Below are positions 22,400 to 32,760 of a stretch of DNA of 64,000 nucleotides, one piece after another. Within the stretch, counting starts at the first letter, position 1. Each line of letters starts with the position of its first letter. The notes under the pieces are model-generated. The model was not told the DNA's origin and did no database searches. It worked only from the letters and a program-made list of their open reading frames with translations. This DNA comes from Aselliscus stoliczkanus (Eukaryota > Chordata > Mammalia > Chiroptera > Hipposideridae): assembly GCA_033961575.1 (NCBI GenBank), contig CM066738.1, positions 90,407,478 to 90,471,477 of the forward strand, read 5' to 3'. The position numbers and the translations under genes were made by a program.

Positions 22400-22600
22400 A
22401 TCGAGAATAGAGTTTTCCAAGTTGTGGGCCACTGACCCCTGGGAAGACTGAAGAGTCATTGCAAGGCATTTCAATAGCATGTGTACATAAATATTTTCCT
22501 GACAAACACATAACAAAAGTACAAATATTATCATTTGGGGGTATGCAAAAATTTTTGCTTAGTTTGTAAGGACCTTTACACTAAAAATAATATTAGGAAA
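22400..22600 (+). mobile_element. Probable hAT-Charlie relic
   Basis: GTTTTCCAAGTTGTGGGCCA CTGACCC resembles the Charlie-type end 'gtttctcaaactgtgggtcgcgaccc'. The remainder is AT-rich and diverged. Confidence 0.4.
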
Positions 22601-22639
22601 TCAATCTAGAAACTATAAGGACAAAATGAGCCTATTGCT

Positions 22640-23180
22640 TCTAGGTTTCTCATGGTGTGGGGGATAAAGATGGTAAAATGAAGTCAGCCTTGAGGTCGCT
22701 GGTTCCTGTTCATGAACCGGGGCCTGCTTTATGTTGTGGCCAGCAACGTAGCTTTGGTTTTTTTCTGTATTTCTAAGCTGTCCCCAAAAAGGGATAAGCA
22801 GGACTGAGCTTAAACAGAATGAGGTATTCTGAGTGGCTGAGGGAAACTTATTATGCCCTTCCCCCGTAAGACTTTAGATGAAGGCTTTGCCATCCCCCGC
22901 CTAAGAGTATAGATGAAGGCTTTGGAACTTGTTAGAATGCAAACCCTGGAAGGTAGGTGGCCTATGTGTTCAGAGGAGATGATCATTCTTTAAGCAGTGA
23001 ATGGAAGTTCTATAGCTGTTGCTGGGAAGCAAGAGAGGAGACAAAATTCTGAACACTGAAGAGGAGACAGTAACCTCACTATACCCTGCTACCCCTGGAC
23101 CCCTGAGACATAGATAACGCTCAGTATATGCTCCTGGTCTGGTTTCAACTGCTAGAAAGGAGGACTCAGAGGCTCATGCA
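22640..23180. mobile_element. Possible unclassified LTR with internal duplication
   Basis: GGTTCCTGTTCATGAACC at 22699-22716 and a tandem pair ending TAGATGAAGGCTTTG at 22875-22889 and 22910-22924 give an LTR-like look. Termini and target duplication could not be set. Confidence 0.3.
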
Positions 23181-23735
23181 GTTCAGGAACCACCTCTGAG
23201 TAAAGGTTCCTGCTCCCTATTTCACTTAGAAACTTGAGTTAACTCTTCATTAGCACATCGATTGTGTCTACCATGGACCAAAGGATGCTTTGTTAGAAGC
23301 TGCATACCTGTTTCCTTGCAGTCCGTAAGAGATTGAGAGGCAGAAACCACCCCGGGAATCAATCCTTCCACAAACAGTGTTCTCAGTCAAATGCAAAATG
23401 AGTGCTTCCAACCTGACCCATGAGGACAGCAGTTCCGAAGGAGGCTGATCAGCTTGAGGTGGAAGTCGTCCTGGGGAGAGATGGCACTTGTTCCAGATAC
23501 AAAGAGCTAATAGAGATGAGGTGCCAATGCATTTTCAAAGCAGCACTGAGGTCTAGGTAAATGGTAGGAAAGAGCATCGTTTTTGGGAAGATAGTATACA
23601 GTGCTCAGTGAACATGTATGTTAGGAAGGAGTCAGAGGTCCCGGAGCCTCTTTTGGGGAACCCAAAGGTGAGTCAAGCCACCAATGTCATTATCACTTCC
23701 CAGTTGAATGTGTCCTTCAAAGGTTACAGCGTTTC
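23181..23735. other. Unique DNA
   Basis: No recognisable gene or repeat. Confidence 0.4.
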
Positions 23736-23739
23736 AAAA

Positions 23740-23935
23740 TCTTAATCTTGAGCTGCACTTGAATGTCATCTAATCTGACTTCTACCTGTGGTAGGAATCT
23801 AAGTGATTCTAAACAGCCTCTGCCTGAATTCTTCCAGTGACCAAGAGCTCACTGCTTCCTGAGGCTCTTGCTTCTTGCTTCTTTCAGGTTGGATTTCATT
23901 ATTAGAACACGCTCCCCACGATTTTCCAATGCTCT
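23740..23935. mobile_element. L3/CR1-like LINE relic
   Basis: GCCTCTGCCTGAATTCTTCC, AGTGACCAAGAGCTCACTGC and TTCCTGAGGC parallel the L3/CR1 block 'ctctgcttgaatacctccagtgacggggagctcactacctcccgaggc'. Confidence 0.6.
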
Positions 23936-24059
23936 GTCTTCTGATGTTCTTTCCCCACCCTGCTTCACTGTGCTCTCCCTCCACCCCACCGTGCATTTCT
24001 CCAGACCCACCTGACTTATCACACTTCCACCGACTACTTAAAATTTAGAACTCTAAATT

Positions 24060-24445
24060 AGACCTGTTTCTCTGCCTAAGTCCAGCTTAGGGCTTCTTAT
24101 TATATTAATTGCTATGTGAAGCAAAGATGATATTTTTTCTGCCAGATTTCTCCTAGGCCTTATTATTGTTCGGAAACCATAAAACTGAAAACTGCATTTT
24201 TATGACTCCAAATGACCTTCAGAATTCCAGGCACAGCTGACTCCTGCTTGGCTATCCTATTTTGGCTCATTAATTTCAGCGAAGATATTCCGATTTGTAA
24301 TTTTATTAAGTTTCGGAGGATTTTTTAATACTGTGTTTCTAAATATGATGAACTTCTCACCACCAAATTTTAATTAGGGAGCATATTAAATCCTCAATTA
24401 ATGCCTGCAGTAAGGCATATTTAATATCCAATAACATTTGATCAG
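24060..24445. promoter_or_regulatory. Homeodomain-motif-rich candidate conserved element
   Basis: No repeat signature. Between 24265 and 24430 there are at least six TAAT/ATTA cores, including TTTTAATTAGGG (near 24369) and CCTCAATTAATGCC (near 24392). Such clustering is common in developmental enhancers, but conservation is not tested here. Confidence 0.35.
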
Positions 24446-24764
24446 GATCCTTTCAGGGAGGAGGGACTGGGGCACTCAGGATCCTTGGTTCTCACTGACC
24501 AATAGGGTAACCATCTCTGCCTTTCAGTCTCCCGTTGCCCAATAGAGTAGAGTTTGTTAGGAGATATTGGTCAGAAACAATTAACACTCTCATTATTAGC
24601 TTCTCCACTAGAATGAGCTGGGCATATTCTGCCACTAGGCATGAAGGGGCATAGCATAGATTTTTCTGAACAAGTTAGTCAGAAGCAAATGTGCCTTAAA
24701 GGTATTTTATTTCCTCTTCCCATCTATAATCCATTTCTTCATGCATAGGCATAACATGCTTAGT
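24446..24764. other. Unique DNA
   Basis: CCAATAGGG and CCCAATAGAG occur near 24500 and 24538. No gene or repeat recognised. Confidence 0.4.
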
Positions 24765-25063
24765 GCAAGTGTCTGCAAACTTTTTCTGTAAAAGGCCACG
24801 TAGTCAACAATATTTTAGGCCATAAGGCCATAAGGCCTCTGTTCCAGACACGCGATTCTGCCCTTATAGCACAAGAGCCGCCATAGACAATACAAGGAAG
24901 GATGGAGGTTTCAATAACATTTATTTATGGGCACTGAAATCTGAATTTCATGTAATTTTCACAAATCAAAAAAATGCTGTTATTAAAAGTTTTCAACCAT
25001 GTAAAAAGTGTAAAGGCCATTCTTAGCTCATGATTTGGCCAATGGCCATAGTTTCCAAGCCCT
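24765..25063 (+). mobile_element. MER1-type hAT-Charlie element
   Basis: GTCTGCAAACTTTTTCTGTA AAAGGCC, AGCCGCCATAGACAATACAA and GGCCAATGGCCATAGTTTCC follow the MER1 layout from end to end. It is about 300 bp and lacks transposase. Confidence 0.85.
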
Positions 25064-25074
25064 GCATACATTGA

Positions 25075-25250
25075 AAGAGTCCAGGACTAAGGTCAGGAGA
25101 TGGATCTGGTATCTTGGTCCATCTCTGCCAATAGGTCACCAAGGGACCCAGAGGAAAGCTGCCGCACCCTCTTGTGAGCGGTTCTTCATTTGTAAAATAA
25201 TGGGTTGGCCTGGATGGTAGCTAAGATCTTCCTTTAAGGATGAGTGATCC
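25075..25250 (+). mobile_element. MIR-family SINE relic
   Basis: GTTCTTCATTTGTAAAATAA, TGGGTTGGCCTGGATGGTAG and CTAAGATCTTCC follow the 3' part of a MIR3-like element ('ctcatctgtaaaatgggttggactagatgacctctaagatc'). Confidence 0.6.
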
Positions 25251-25838
25251 TTCCACAGCAGTAACTTGCTCAGATCCTCTGTCTAAAGGTCCCCAGAACC
25301 ACCTGTTCTGATTTCCCTCTTGCTTCTTAAAGTAATCCCTCTCCTCTATCACCAGAAGGCTAATTGGAAGGATAACAAAAGTCGCCAGACCATCGGGAGT
25401 GCCCAAGGCTCATGGTCTGCAGTTTGGGAGACAACTTTATTCTGGCCTTGGTTGCAACAAAAAGAGTTCTCCCTCTGTTCCCTTTGGACCCTTCATTCTC
25501 TTGAGAGCTGCAGAATCTTCATCTAGAGAACCCATCCAGGAAGGGCTAACCACTGGGAGAAGTCCACAGAATTCTGAAGCAATCGGCATGGCTATGGAAG
25601 GGAGAGCATGGTTCTCCTTGCAAGGGCTGGCCCTTAGCTATATTCCAGCTGCCAAACTCCCTCCAGCCTCCCAGTTCAGCTTGCATTCCTTCAACAGGCA
25701 GACTTGTCCCTTCATAGTATTCCCCTTCCTATAAAACCCCATTCTCAGGATAAGGACATAATTTGATTATTCATGTTGAGATTAGGAAAATTACTGAAAA
25801 TGTGTAACACTGGAGAAAGCTGGAGGAATTAGGCTTTA
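25251..25838. other. Unique DNA
   Basis: A 111-codon frame at 25399-25734 overlaps others and has no motif. No repeat recognised. Confidence 0.4.
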
Positions 25839-25839
25839 A

Positions 25840-25881
25840 TCATTATAAGAGCCAACACTTAATGGGTACTTACTATCTGCT

Positions 25882-25922
<41 letters not shown>

Positions 25923-26078
25923 TGTTTTCCCATCTAAAATCCCCATTTTGCAGATGAAGAAATCAAGACTTGAAGAATCTTAGTAACTTGCCCAATGGGT
26001 GGCACTTATTAAGTAGCAGAACAGGGATTTGAACCCAAGTAGTCTGACTCTAGAGCTGCCATTCTTATATTACACTGT
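25840..26078 (-). mobile_element. MIR SINE with internal (TG)n expansion
   Basis: AAAATCCCCATTTTGCAGAT GAAGAAATCAAG, AACAGGGATTTGAACCCAAG and AGTCTGACTCTAGAGC are a near-complete reverse-complement MIR. A TG microsatellite lies within its 3' part. Confidence 0.9.
25881..25926. repeat. (TG)n microsatellite within MIR
   Basis: Interrupted TG tract of about 20 units located inside the MIR copy. Confidence 0.95.
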
Positions 26079-27005
26079 CTCTGTAACAGTAAAATTTGGA
26101 GAATCAGTAAGTGGAAGAAGAAATGTTTTTGGAAGAGCTTGTCTGAGTCAATGCATCATACTCACTGTGCAGCTGCCTCTGTCTCTCAGTGAGGCTGAGT
26201 GTCTAGTCATGTGCTTCCTTCCCTTATTCATGATTTGCTAACGGGGAAGGTACATGTACACCTCAGAGCTGTTGGTTCTTCCTACCTCCCTCACTTCCTG
26301 TCAGGTTGCTTTGCCATCGCTTACAGGATGATTTTCATCCAGATGGCCAAATAACTTCATTGTAATAATAATTGGTTAGCTAAAGCTAATATTTACAATT
26401 TATATGCAGAATTTTCTCTCCCCCTCTTTTGAACATAGCAAAAACATTACACTTTAAAATGCCACCAGGACCATCTGTTGTTTCCCATCAGTTCTTGACG
26501 TCATTTGAGTCGCTTGGTTATTTTAGGGTTCCCATAACCATGATTGCAACAAGGAGGGATGTCAGAGAGTGTTAGGACCACTGAACAGGAGACACAGGCT
26601 TGCAATGAATCCAGAGATCACCGACTTCTCCTTTTCTGCTCTCCAAGTTGTTTTTGTTTATTTGTTTGGCCTTTTTGCCTTTATTTGTTTTTGTTTTTGT
26701 TTTTTGTTTTTTTTTGGTTGCGAGATGTGTTTATTAGGAAGTTCTTCCTCCCTCTACATGCCAATGAATTCTCCTCTCTGAAACATCTGCCCATTTGTCC
26801 ACATCCTACCCTCTGAACCTACACAGAATAAGATGCTTGGCATGAGTGGATGTTCCAAAATTTAAAAACCTCGTGTCATTTTGGAGGCTTCCTGATCCCA
26901 CCGTGAGCCACCTGAACTCCTTCAATGCCCCTCATATGACTTGGCATTGATTATACTCACTTTTCTAATCTCTCTCCCCCATTAGTTTCCTAGGCTTCTC
27001 TTGAT
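26079..27005. other. Unique DNA with a T-rich tract
   Basis: A (GTTTTT)n-like tract lies at 26688-26717. Short frames nearby are driven by it. No gene recognised. Confidence 0.4.
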
Positions 27006-27009
27006 GTGA

Positions 27010-27150
27010 GTGACCATTATTCTCAGAAGTGCTTTAAGAGCTATATCACGTTTAATCATCATAACCACCCTGTATATTGGAAGGACATTATGATTCCCAT
27101 AGTACAAATGGGGCAATTGATACCAAGGGGGATGAAATCATGTTTAACAT
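27010..27150 (-). mobile_element. MIR SINE fragment
   Basis: TTTAATCATCATAACCACCC TGTATATTGGAAGGACATTATGATTCCCATA follows the reverse-complement MIR ('ttaatcctcacaacaaccctatgaggtaggta...tatccccat'). Confidence 0.75.
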
Positions 27151-27289
27151 CAATCCCTGACTTTGTTATAATCTGGTGAAGAGTTGCCCCTTGCCCACTG
27201 CTCTTTTCTCTGGAGCTTGTTATCTATTCATGGCATAGCACCTTCTAATGGACATAATCAGAGCATTTGTTTTTGTTTTACTTTTATTT

Positions 27290-27895
27290 TTTGCTCATTT
27301 TTAAATGAAATACCTCAGACATACTTAAACAGTATAACTAGTAACTTAATGAACATCCTTGTAACCACTACACAATTTTTAAAATAAAACATTACAGATA
27401 ATGTCTTATATACTTTTCGGTAATCACCCCCATCCCATGTCCTTCCTTTTACCCCAGAAGTAACCATTATTATAAATTTGATGCTTATCATTCTCCATTT
27501 TTATATCTATCCCTACACAATTCGTAGTATCATTTTGCTTTTTATTAAACTTCATGTAAATGTATTCATAGATAGATAAACTAATGTTTTCTTCTACTCA
27601 GCGTTTTGGTTTTGAGGCTCACCCACATTGATACATGTGACTAAAGCTTTTTTTTTTTTTTAATGCCCAAATTCTTCCTTCAATGGATATTCTATTTATT
27701 TACCCAGTCTACTGTTGATGAACATTTTTGCCATTGCAACAAGGTTTCAACGCATATGGCACTTGTTTCCCTGAGCCCGCATTTGCCTCGGCTTCGCTTC
27801 AAAATGGAATGACTAGGTCATAGGGTACTCATGTGTGCATCTTCAGCTTTACTAAATATTGCCACACTGGTCTCCAAGTTTGCTGAGTCTGCCCA
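27290..27895 (-). mobile_element. L1M 3' region
   Basis: The plus strand carries typical reverse-complement L1M words in order: GTAACCACTACACAATTTT, CCCAGAAGTAACCATTATTA, TTCTTCCTTCAATGGATATT, AAAATGGAATGACTAGGTCA and TAAATATTGCCACACTGGTC. Old copy with many changes. Confidence 0.8.
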
Positions 27896-27989
27896 GTAAC
27901 TGTGGCTGAGGGACTCCATGGTGCCCCCTCTTCATCCACGCTTAATATCACACTTTGCCAGCCTGATAGGTATGATAATCATTGCTTTG

Positions 27990-29115
27990 AGAGAAACCCA
28001 TTATTTTTTCTAATTTATGTTAAAGTGCAGAAGTCTAAACTTAATTAAAGTTAACTGGCCTGACTGAGCCACAGAGGTCTAAACTAGAATGCAAGCAAGT
28101 TCCTTTGCAGGAGTTAGAATTTGGTCTGCTGCTATCAACCATTAGTCAGTATATCCTAGGCTTATGAAGAAGACTATCCTAGGTACCATGAGACATTTGT
28201 AGGAAATACATTTGCATCAGTTAATGCTGATGGAGACAATGGGCAGGTACAGTGGGTTTGCAACTTGGACTTGTGCTGCTTTGGGGGATATAAATGGCAC
28301 ATGTACTATGTCAGGCTATATAATAGCAAGACATATGATCATATGATTCTATGGGAGTGGACATGCTCCATGCTCCCAAGGAGACTGTCACTGAATAGTA
28401 GAGCCAATGGAGACCACAAGCAGTGGCCCAGATGGAGGGTAAAGAGTGTTTCTGGGACTCAAGTTATAGAAATGGGAAGTCAACCCAACTTTGAAGAAGT
28501 GCTCAGAAATGTCCCTGCTGACATGTGGGTGACATGAAGGCACAGAGGACTTGGGCAAGTATATCAAGACTTTCTAGCCAGGGAGGATGAGACAGATATG
28601 GAAAGGCAAGACAGGTAATCTAATGCAGGAAGAAGCAAGGAGGTCTAGCAGGCCGAAGGTCAGTAGGTCTACCAGAGCAGTTCTAATGAGAGAGTGTATA
28701 GGCATATAACACAGGGAAGGAGATGGCATCTCCCTTGGCACTGCGTGTTGGCTTAGAGTGGCTACTCTAATGTAGTACCAATGGCTACTGACTAGATCCC
28801 GATGATAGGCCACAAGCCCACAGGTGGACCTACACAAATTTTTACTGTGAGCCTGCCAGCTTCAGACACTTGGGAGATACTGAGAAAGAGTGAGTCCTTG
28901 CCTGATATTTGGTATCTAATCAGAGAGCAAGAAAAAGAAAAGTAAAAAGGAATTCCAGGCTTTGTACACACATATATTAAAAAGTAGAAGTAAAACTAGG
29001 GTTGGGAGTAGCAGCACCAAACTTTGAAGCAAAACACCAGAACCAGTGGTGGGGAGGCTTGAAAGCCAAGAAAAGAAACTGAAATTAAATGTCATCCACT
29101 CATAGCATCAGCATA
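27990..29115. other. Unique DNA
   Basis: Frames at 28265-28537 and 28574-28837 have no motif. No clear repeat. Confidence 0.4.
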
Positions 29116-29117
29116 CT

Positions 29118-29362
29118 TTACAGTACCTGTTATAGTCTAGCCATTAAACACTTTAAATACTCATTTAGTCTCATTTAATCTTCTCAGTTACCCTATCAGA
29201 TAGGTATACTTTTATCCCCATTTAATGGATGAGGGAACTGGGCACAGAGAAGTTAGGAGACTTGCCCCAAATCTTCCATCTACTAAGTGGCAGAGCCAGA
29301 CTTTGGACCTAGGCAGGGTGGCTATAGGATCTGGGCTCCTAACCACTATGCTATACTCCCTT
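29118..29362 (-). mobile_element. MIR SINE, near full length
   Basis: TTTATCCCCATTTAATGGAT GAGGGAACTGGGCACAGAGAAG, TAAGTGGCAGAGCCAGACTT and TCCTAACCACTATGCTATAC run through nearly the whole reverse-complement MIR, including its tRNA-related end. Confidence 0.93.
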
Positions 29363-29875
29363 TGGAGGATCTGGGGGTTTGAGTCATAGCTTTTTGAAAA
29401 ACAAGTCCCCAAATGCCTGGTCCCATCACTGGGCATTCAGAGTCCACACACTGAAATACCGAACAACCCCCTCGGTAATTCTGATGTGCACACACACACC
29501 TGGTTGTCACTGCTGTCAGCCATTGGGATTCACTTGGGTTTCTGATAAGCTCAACAACATGCCCAAAGTTGAGTGTTTGAGCAAGGAAGTGTCACAAGCA
29601 AAGCAGTATTTCAGCAGCACGGATCTGGCAATTGTGCTTGGCCGGGACTAAGAAAGTCCACAGAGTTGAGGTGGGAAGAGAGTCGCAGGCTGTTCAGAGG
29701 CCAAGTCATGGGAGAGGAAGGGCTGGGCCGGAAGGAGGGAACAGAAACAAAATTAGCCATTGATGCCGGCGATGAGCTAGGACTATCTAAAAAAAGTTGT
29801 GGGTGCCTTCAAGTTGAGAAAGCTTACAGAGTAACAAAGTCCTCATGCCACTGAGTCTACTCTAGTTGGTAACAC
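29363..29875. other. Unique DNA
   Basis: Two overlapping frames of about 90 codons (29379-29651, 29573-29854) without motif. No gene called. Confidence 0.4.
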
Positions 29876-29879
29876 AAGG

Positions 29880-30085
29880 ACTATAGTTACCATCGCTGCT
29901 CCCTGACAAGCTGTGTGACTATGGGCAAGTTACCTAACCTTTCTGTACATTGCTTGGTTCATTTATAGAATGAAAATAATGACAGCACCTCTCTCACTGG
30001 GTGATAAATACACATACAGTTCTTAGAGCAGTGTTTTACTCACAATATGTGCTCAAGAAATGCTAGCTCTTATTATTTTTATTGG
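29880..30085 (+). mobile_element. MIR SINE, near full length
   Basis: AAGCTGTGTGACTATGGGCA AGTTACCTAACCTTTCTG, then GAATGAAAATAATGACAGCA and TTAGAGCAGTGTTTTACTCA, follow MIR to its 3' end. Confidence 0.93.
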
Positions 30086-30484
30086 TAGGACAGGGGAATT
30101 TGGTAGGTTAACAGTGTGAGAGATGAACTAAGATTTAGAGATCTTGGTCTTAGATGCAACAAGATCTCTGATCCTACTACAGGCTACCTTCAGACTAGAA
30201 ATAAAAATAATCCAAAACTCTGCTTTTTTCAAAATGACAGCATCTTCGTTTTCAATGAAAATGATGCTAATTACTGGGTATTGACCCAAAATGAATTTCT
30301 CTTTGATGAACTACATACTGCTCTTCAGAAAACCTAGCAAAATCATCTCAAATACCAGGAAGTGTGGGGTAATGCAGCAAATTGGGGGGAAAATGTGTAT
30401 CAGAAAAAATTATTGCTACAAAAATATTTTCAGTAAGTTTGTTCCCTTCATAAATAGTGTGAATGGAATGCCTCAGCAATCAGC
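30086..30484. other. AT-rich unique DNA
   Basis: No recognisable gene or repeat. Two 73-codon frames lack motifs. Confidence 0.4.
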
Positions 30485-30622
30485 TAAAAACCCTATCTTC
30501 TCTGTGGGCTAATTGCTCGTCTGGTTAGTGTAGAATTTAATTTGTGCTATTGTGCAGGCAAGGCTGAGAGCGTGAAATAAACAATGTGTGTTAATTTCAC
30601 GTTTTCCAGTCTACTTAGCCAA
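30485..30622. promoter_or_regulatory. Candidate regulatory block with inverted repeat
   Basis: GGGCTAATTGCTC (30507), AATTTAATTTG (30535), ATAAACAATG (30578; FOX/SOX-like) and the perfect inverted repeat CGTGAAAT/ATTTCACG (30571-30578, 30594-30601) occur close together in repeat-free DNA. Function is inferred only from motif density. Confidence 0.3.
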
Positions 30623-31375
30623 CAAGAAAGCTCCAGCTCCTGTCGGCCCTTACCCCACCCCCTCCCAGCTTCTCGTCTTGGAGCCTGCAGATCATAGAAG
30701 ATGGGATATTTGCTGACTGCAGGTGTGAAGTTCTTGCTCCAAGACCAAAGTTGCTGGCAAGCTGGTTGACCTGAGCAGTGATACGCACCAAGGCACACAC
30801 AATGTCCCTCCGCCTTCACCTCATACCCAGAACAGGTGCCAAGTTCTGCCTTCCAAGACAAATGGGCACCTGCCAGGTCTAGGCAACTGGCTTTATGCTC
30901 TCAGGTTTGAGGATGCCCCTGGCCCCCTGTAGGACACCTTTCACTGGGACAAACAGAGTTACCTAACTGGATAGATCCATAGTGAATGGATTCATTTGAT
31001 GAGCTGAGGGGATTCTTTTCTGTTGAGGGCAGCATAGGTAGCTTTATGAAGAAGCAACAAAGGGATCATTTTCAGGATGGTGCTTCGGGGAGGCTGAGAT
31101 GGCCTCCCCGCCCACCTGCTTCCCTCCCTGGTCCACTATAGGAATCAGAGGAGTCAGACCTGGAGCATTGGCACTCAGCCGCTACACCTCCTTGCTCTAT
31201 GGCTGAAGGTCCTGAGGCCTAAGAAAAGGGTCTTGCTGAGGGTCAGAGAGGCCCTCAATAGTTTGACTAGGTTAGAAGTCAAGGACCCTGTTGTCCTCCC
31301 TATACTCATTCTGCTGCGCCCTTTCTCATCAGGTCTCCAAAGTGAACCAAATTATCTTCTAATAAGTGAGCCGAG
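30623..31375. other. Unique DNA
   Basis: Somewhat GC-richer than surroundings. The 104-codon minus frame at 30547-30861 has no motif. Confidence 0.4.
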
Positions 31376-31377
31376 AC

Positions 31378-31582
31378 CCTAGAGTCAGTCTGCCTGAGTT
31401 CAAAAATTGGTTCTAGCTAAGTAACATTGCACACTCTACTTGGGCCATGAGGATCACAATAGCAGACACTTCATAAGGTTCTTATGAGTATCAAACTAGT
31501 TGACACACACAAAGTGCTGAGAACAGTGCCTGGCAGAATGTAAGTGTTTGGTAAACATTAGCTATTGTTGCTCTTATTGTTT
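31378..31582 (+). mobile_element. MIR SINE
   Basis: AGTCAGTCTGCCTGAGTTCA, AGCAGACACTTCATAAGGTT and GAGAACAGTGCCTGGCAGAA follow MIR with a shortened middle. Confidence 0.85.
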
Positions 31583-31620
31583 GAGGTATTCCAAACTTCC
31601 AACCTGTTCTTATTGTAAGG

Positions 31621-31621
<1 letters not shown>

Positions 31622-31664
<43 letters not shown>

Positions 31665-31673
31665 ACGTGTGTG
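31622..31673. repeat. (TG)n microsatellite
   Basis: TG tract of about 20 units with a GCACGTG interruption near its right end. Cys/Val-repeat frames across it are artefacts. Confidence 0.96.
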
Positions 31674-31844
31674 ATCAGATATCCTTATCCTCCCAGAAAG
31701 TGGGAGTTCCATTCCCTTGCCTTCACTTTTCATCTGTCCTTTTATTACTAAAAATCCAAGTGGAAATTCTAGTATTCAGAAATGTCTGTGGACTGTTTTT
31801 AATTGAGAGAAGAGCAGAAGAACTGAAATCATTGACACAAATCC

Positions 31845-31930
31845 TTGTGATAGAAGGAAGCTTGTCTTCTTTATCTCTGTCTTCCCAACAACTAGCACGG
31901 ACCTGACACACAGAATACCATGAATGTGCA
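31845..31930 (+). mobile_element. L2 LINE 3' end
   Basis: TGTCTTCTTTATCTCTGTCT TCCCAACAACTAGCACGGACCTGACACAC follows the terminal part of L2. Confidence 0.55.
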
Positions 31931-32335
31931 CTGATCACCAGGCAGTCCAATGGGAGAGGCAAGATATGGTTTTTAAGGATGCAGAAGCCAAAGAACCAAG
32001 TGGGGATGGTTCTTACCCTTCTGGCTTTCCTTGATCGTAGGCATAACTGGTATTTCATTCCAGGAAAAAGCAATATCAGTCTTACTTTAACCATGAAAGC
32101 ATGCAGTAGAACCACCTTACCTTTGCCTAAGAGACATTGTTGTGTGTGCTCTCCTTGGGACCTCCATAAATATCATTATACCCCTGCTTGGACTGACTGC
32201 TTCACCAAAGATACAAAGAGCACCAATCCTCAGGGAGGCCACAGTCCTCATAAGCAGGGATGACAACCATGTAACTTGACATTGAAGCAACATCCTACAG
32301 TTCGTAAATCACCATGTTGACTGTTTCTGTCCTGT
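31931..32335. other. Unique DNA
   Basis: No gene or repeat recognised. A 130-codon minus frame (31723-32115) spans this stretch and part of an L2 end and has no motif. Confidence 0.4.
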
Positions 32336-32337
32336 CG

Positions 32338-32452
32338 GTAAGGACTCTAGGACAATGAAGAATTGAGGGACTTGCTCAAGGTCACACAGTTGGGAATCTG
32401 ACTGCAGGTCTCTGAACTTGAAGTCCTTTCTTCTCTCCACTGCACTGATTTT
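32338..32452 (-). mobile_element. MIR SINE fragment
   Basis: GGGACTTGCTCAAGGTCACA CAGTTGGGAATCTGACTGCAGG and CTCCACTGCACTGATTT match reverse-complement MIR. Confidence 0.75.
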
Positions 32453-32602
32453 TCCCTCCATGAAATAAGTGGTTGGCCTGACAAACTTGAAAAAAAAAAA
32501 AATGATAGTACAAGATGGAGCTGTGCAACCTGAAGGAAAAAAAAAAATGTTTCCACACAGTCGTGATTGTAGAGTGGGAGCCCAGGAAAGTTTAATGCTA
32601 TC

Positions 32603-32760
32603 AATACAGCAGTCAATAGTTATTGAGCACCTACTGTATGACTGTATGCAAGACATTGGACTAGAGTAGAGGAGGCACAGTGATGAGTAGGAGCCTGTCC
32701 CTGCCTTCTGGTGTATCACAAACTCCAGAAGAAGATAAGTGAGTATCTACACAAGAAAAG
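32603..32760 (-). mobile_element. L2 LINE 3' end
   Basis: TAGTTATTGAGCACCTACTG TATGACTG, GATGAGTAGGAGCCTGTCCC and TGCCTTCTGGTGTATC match the reverse-complement L2 3' end. Confidence 0.85.

Noticed and set aside
31491..31906. Cys/Val and His/Thr repeat frames
   Set aside because: Produced by the (TG)n microsatellite.
31723..32115. 130-codon minus-strand frame
   Set aside because: Crosses an L2 3' end and has no recognisable motif.
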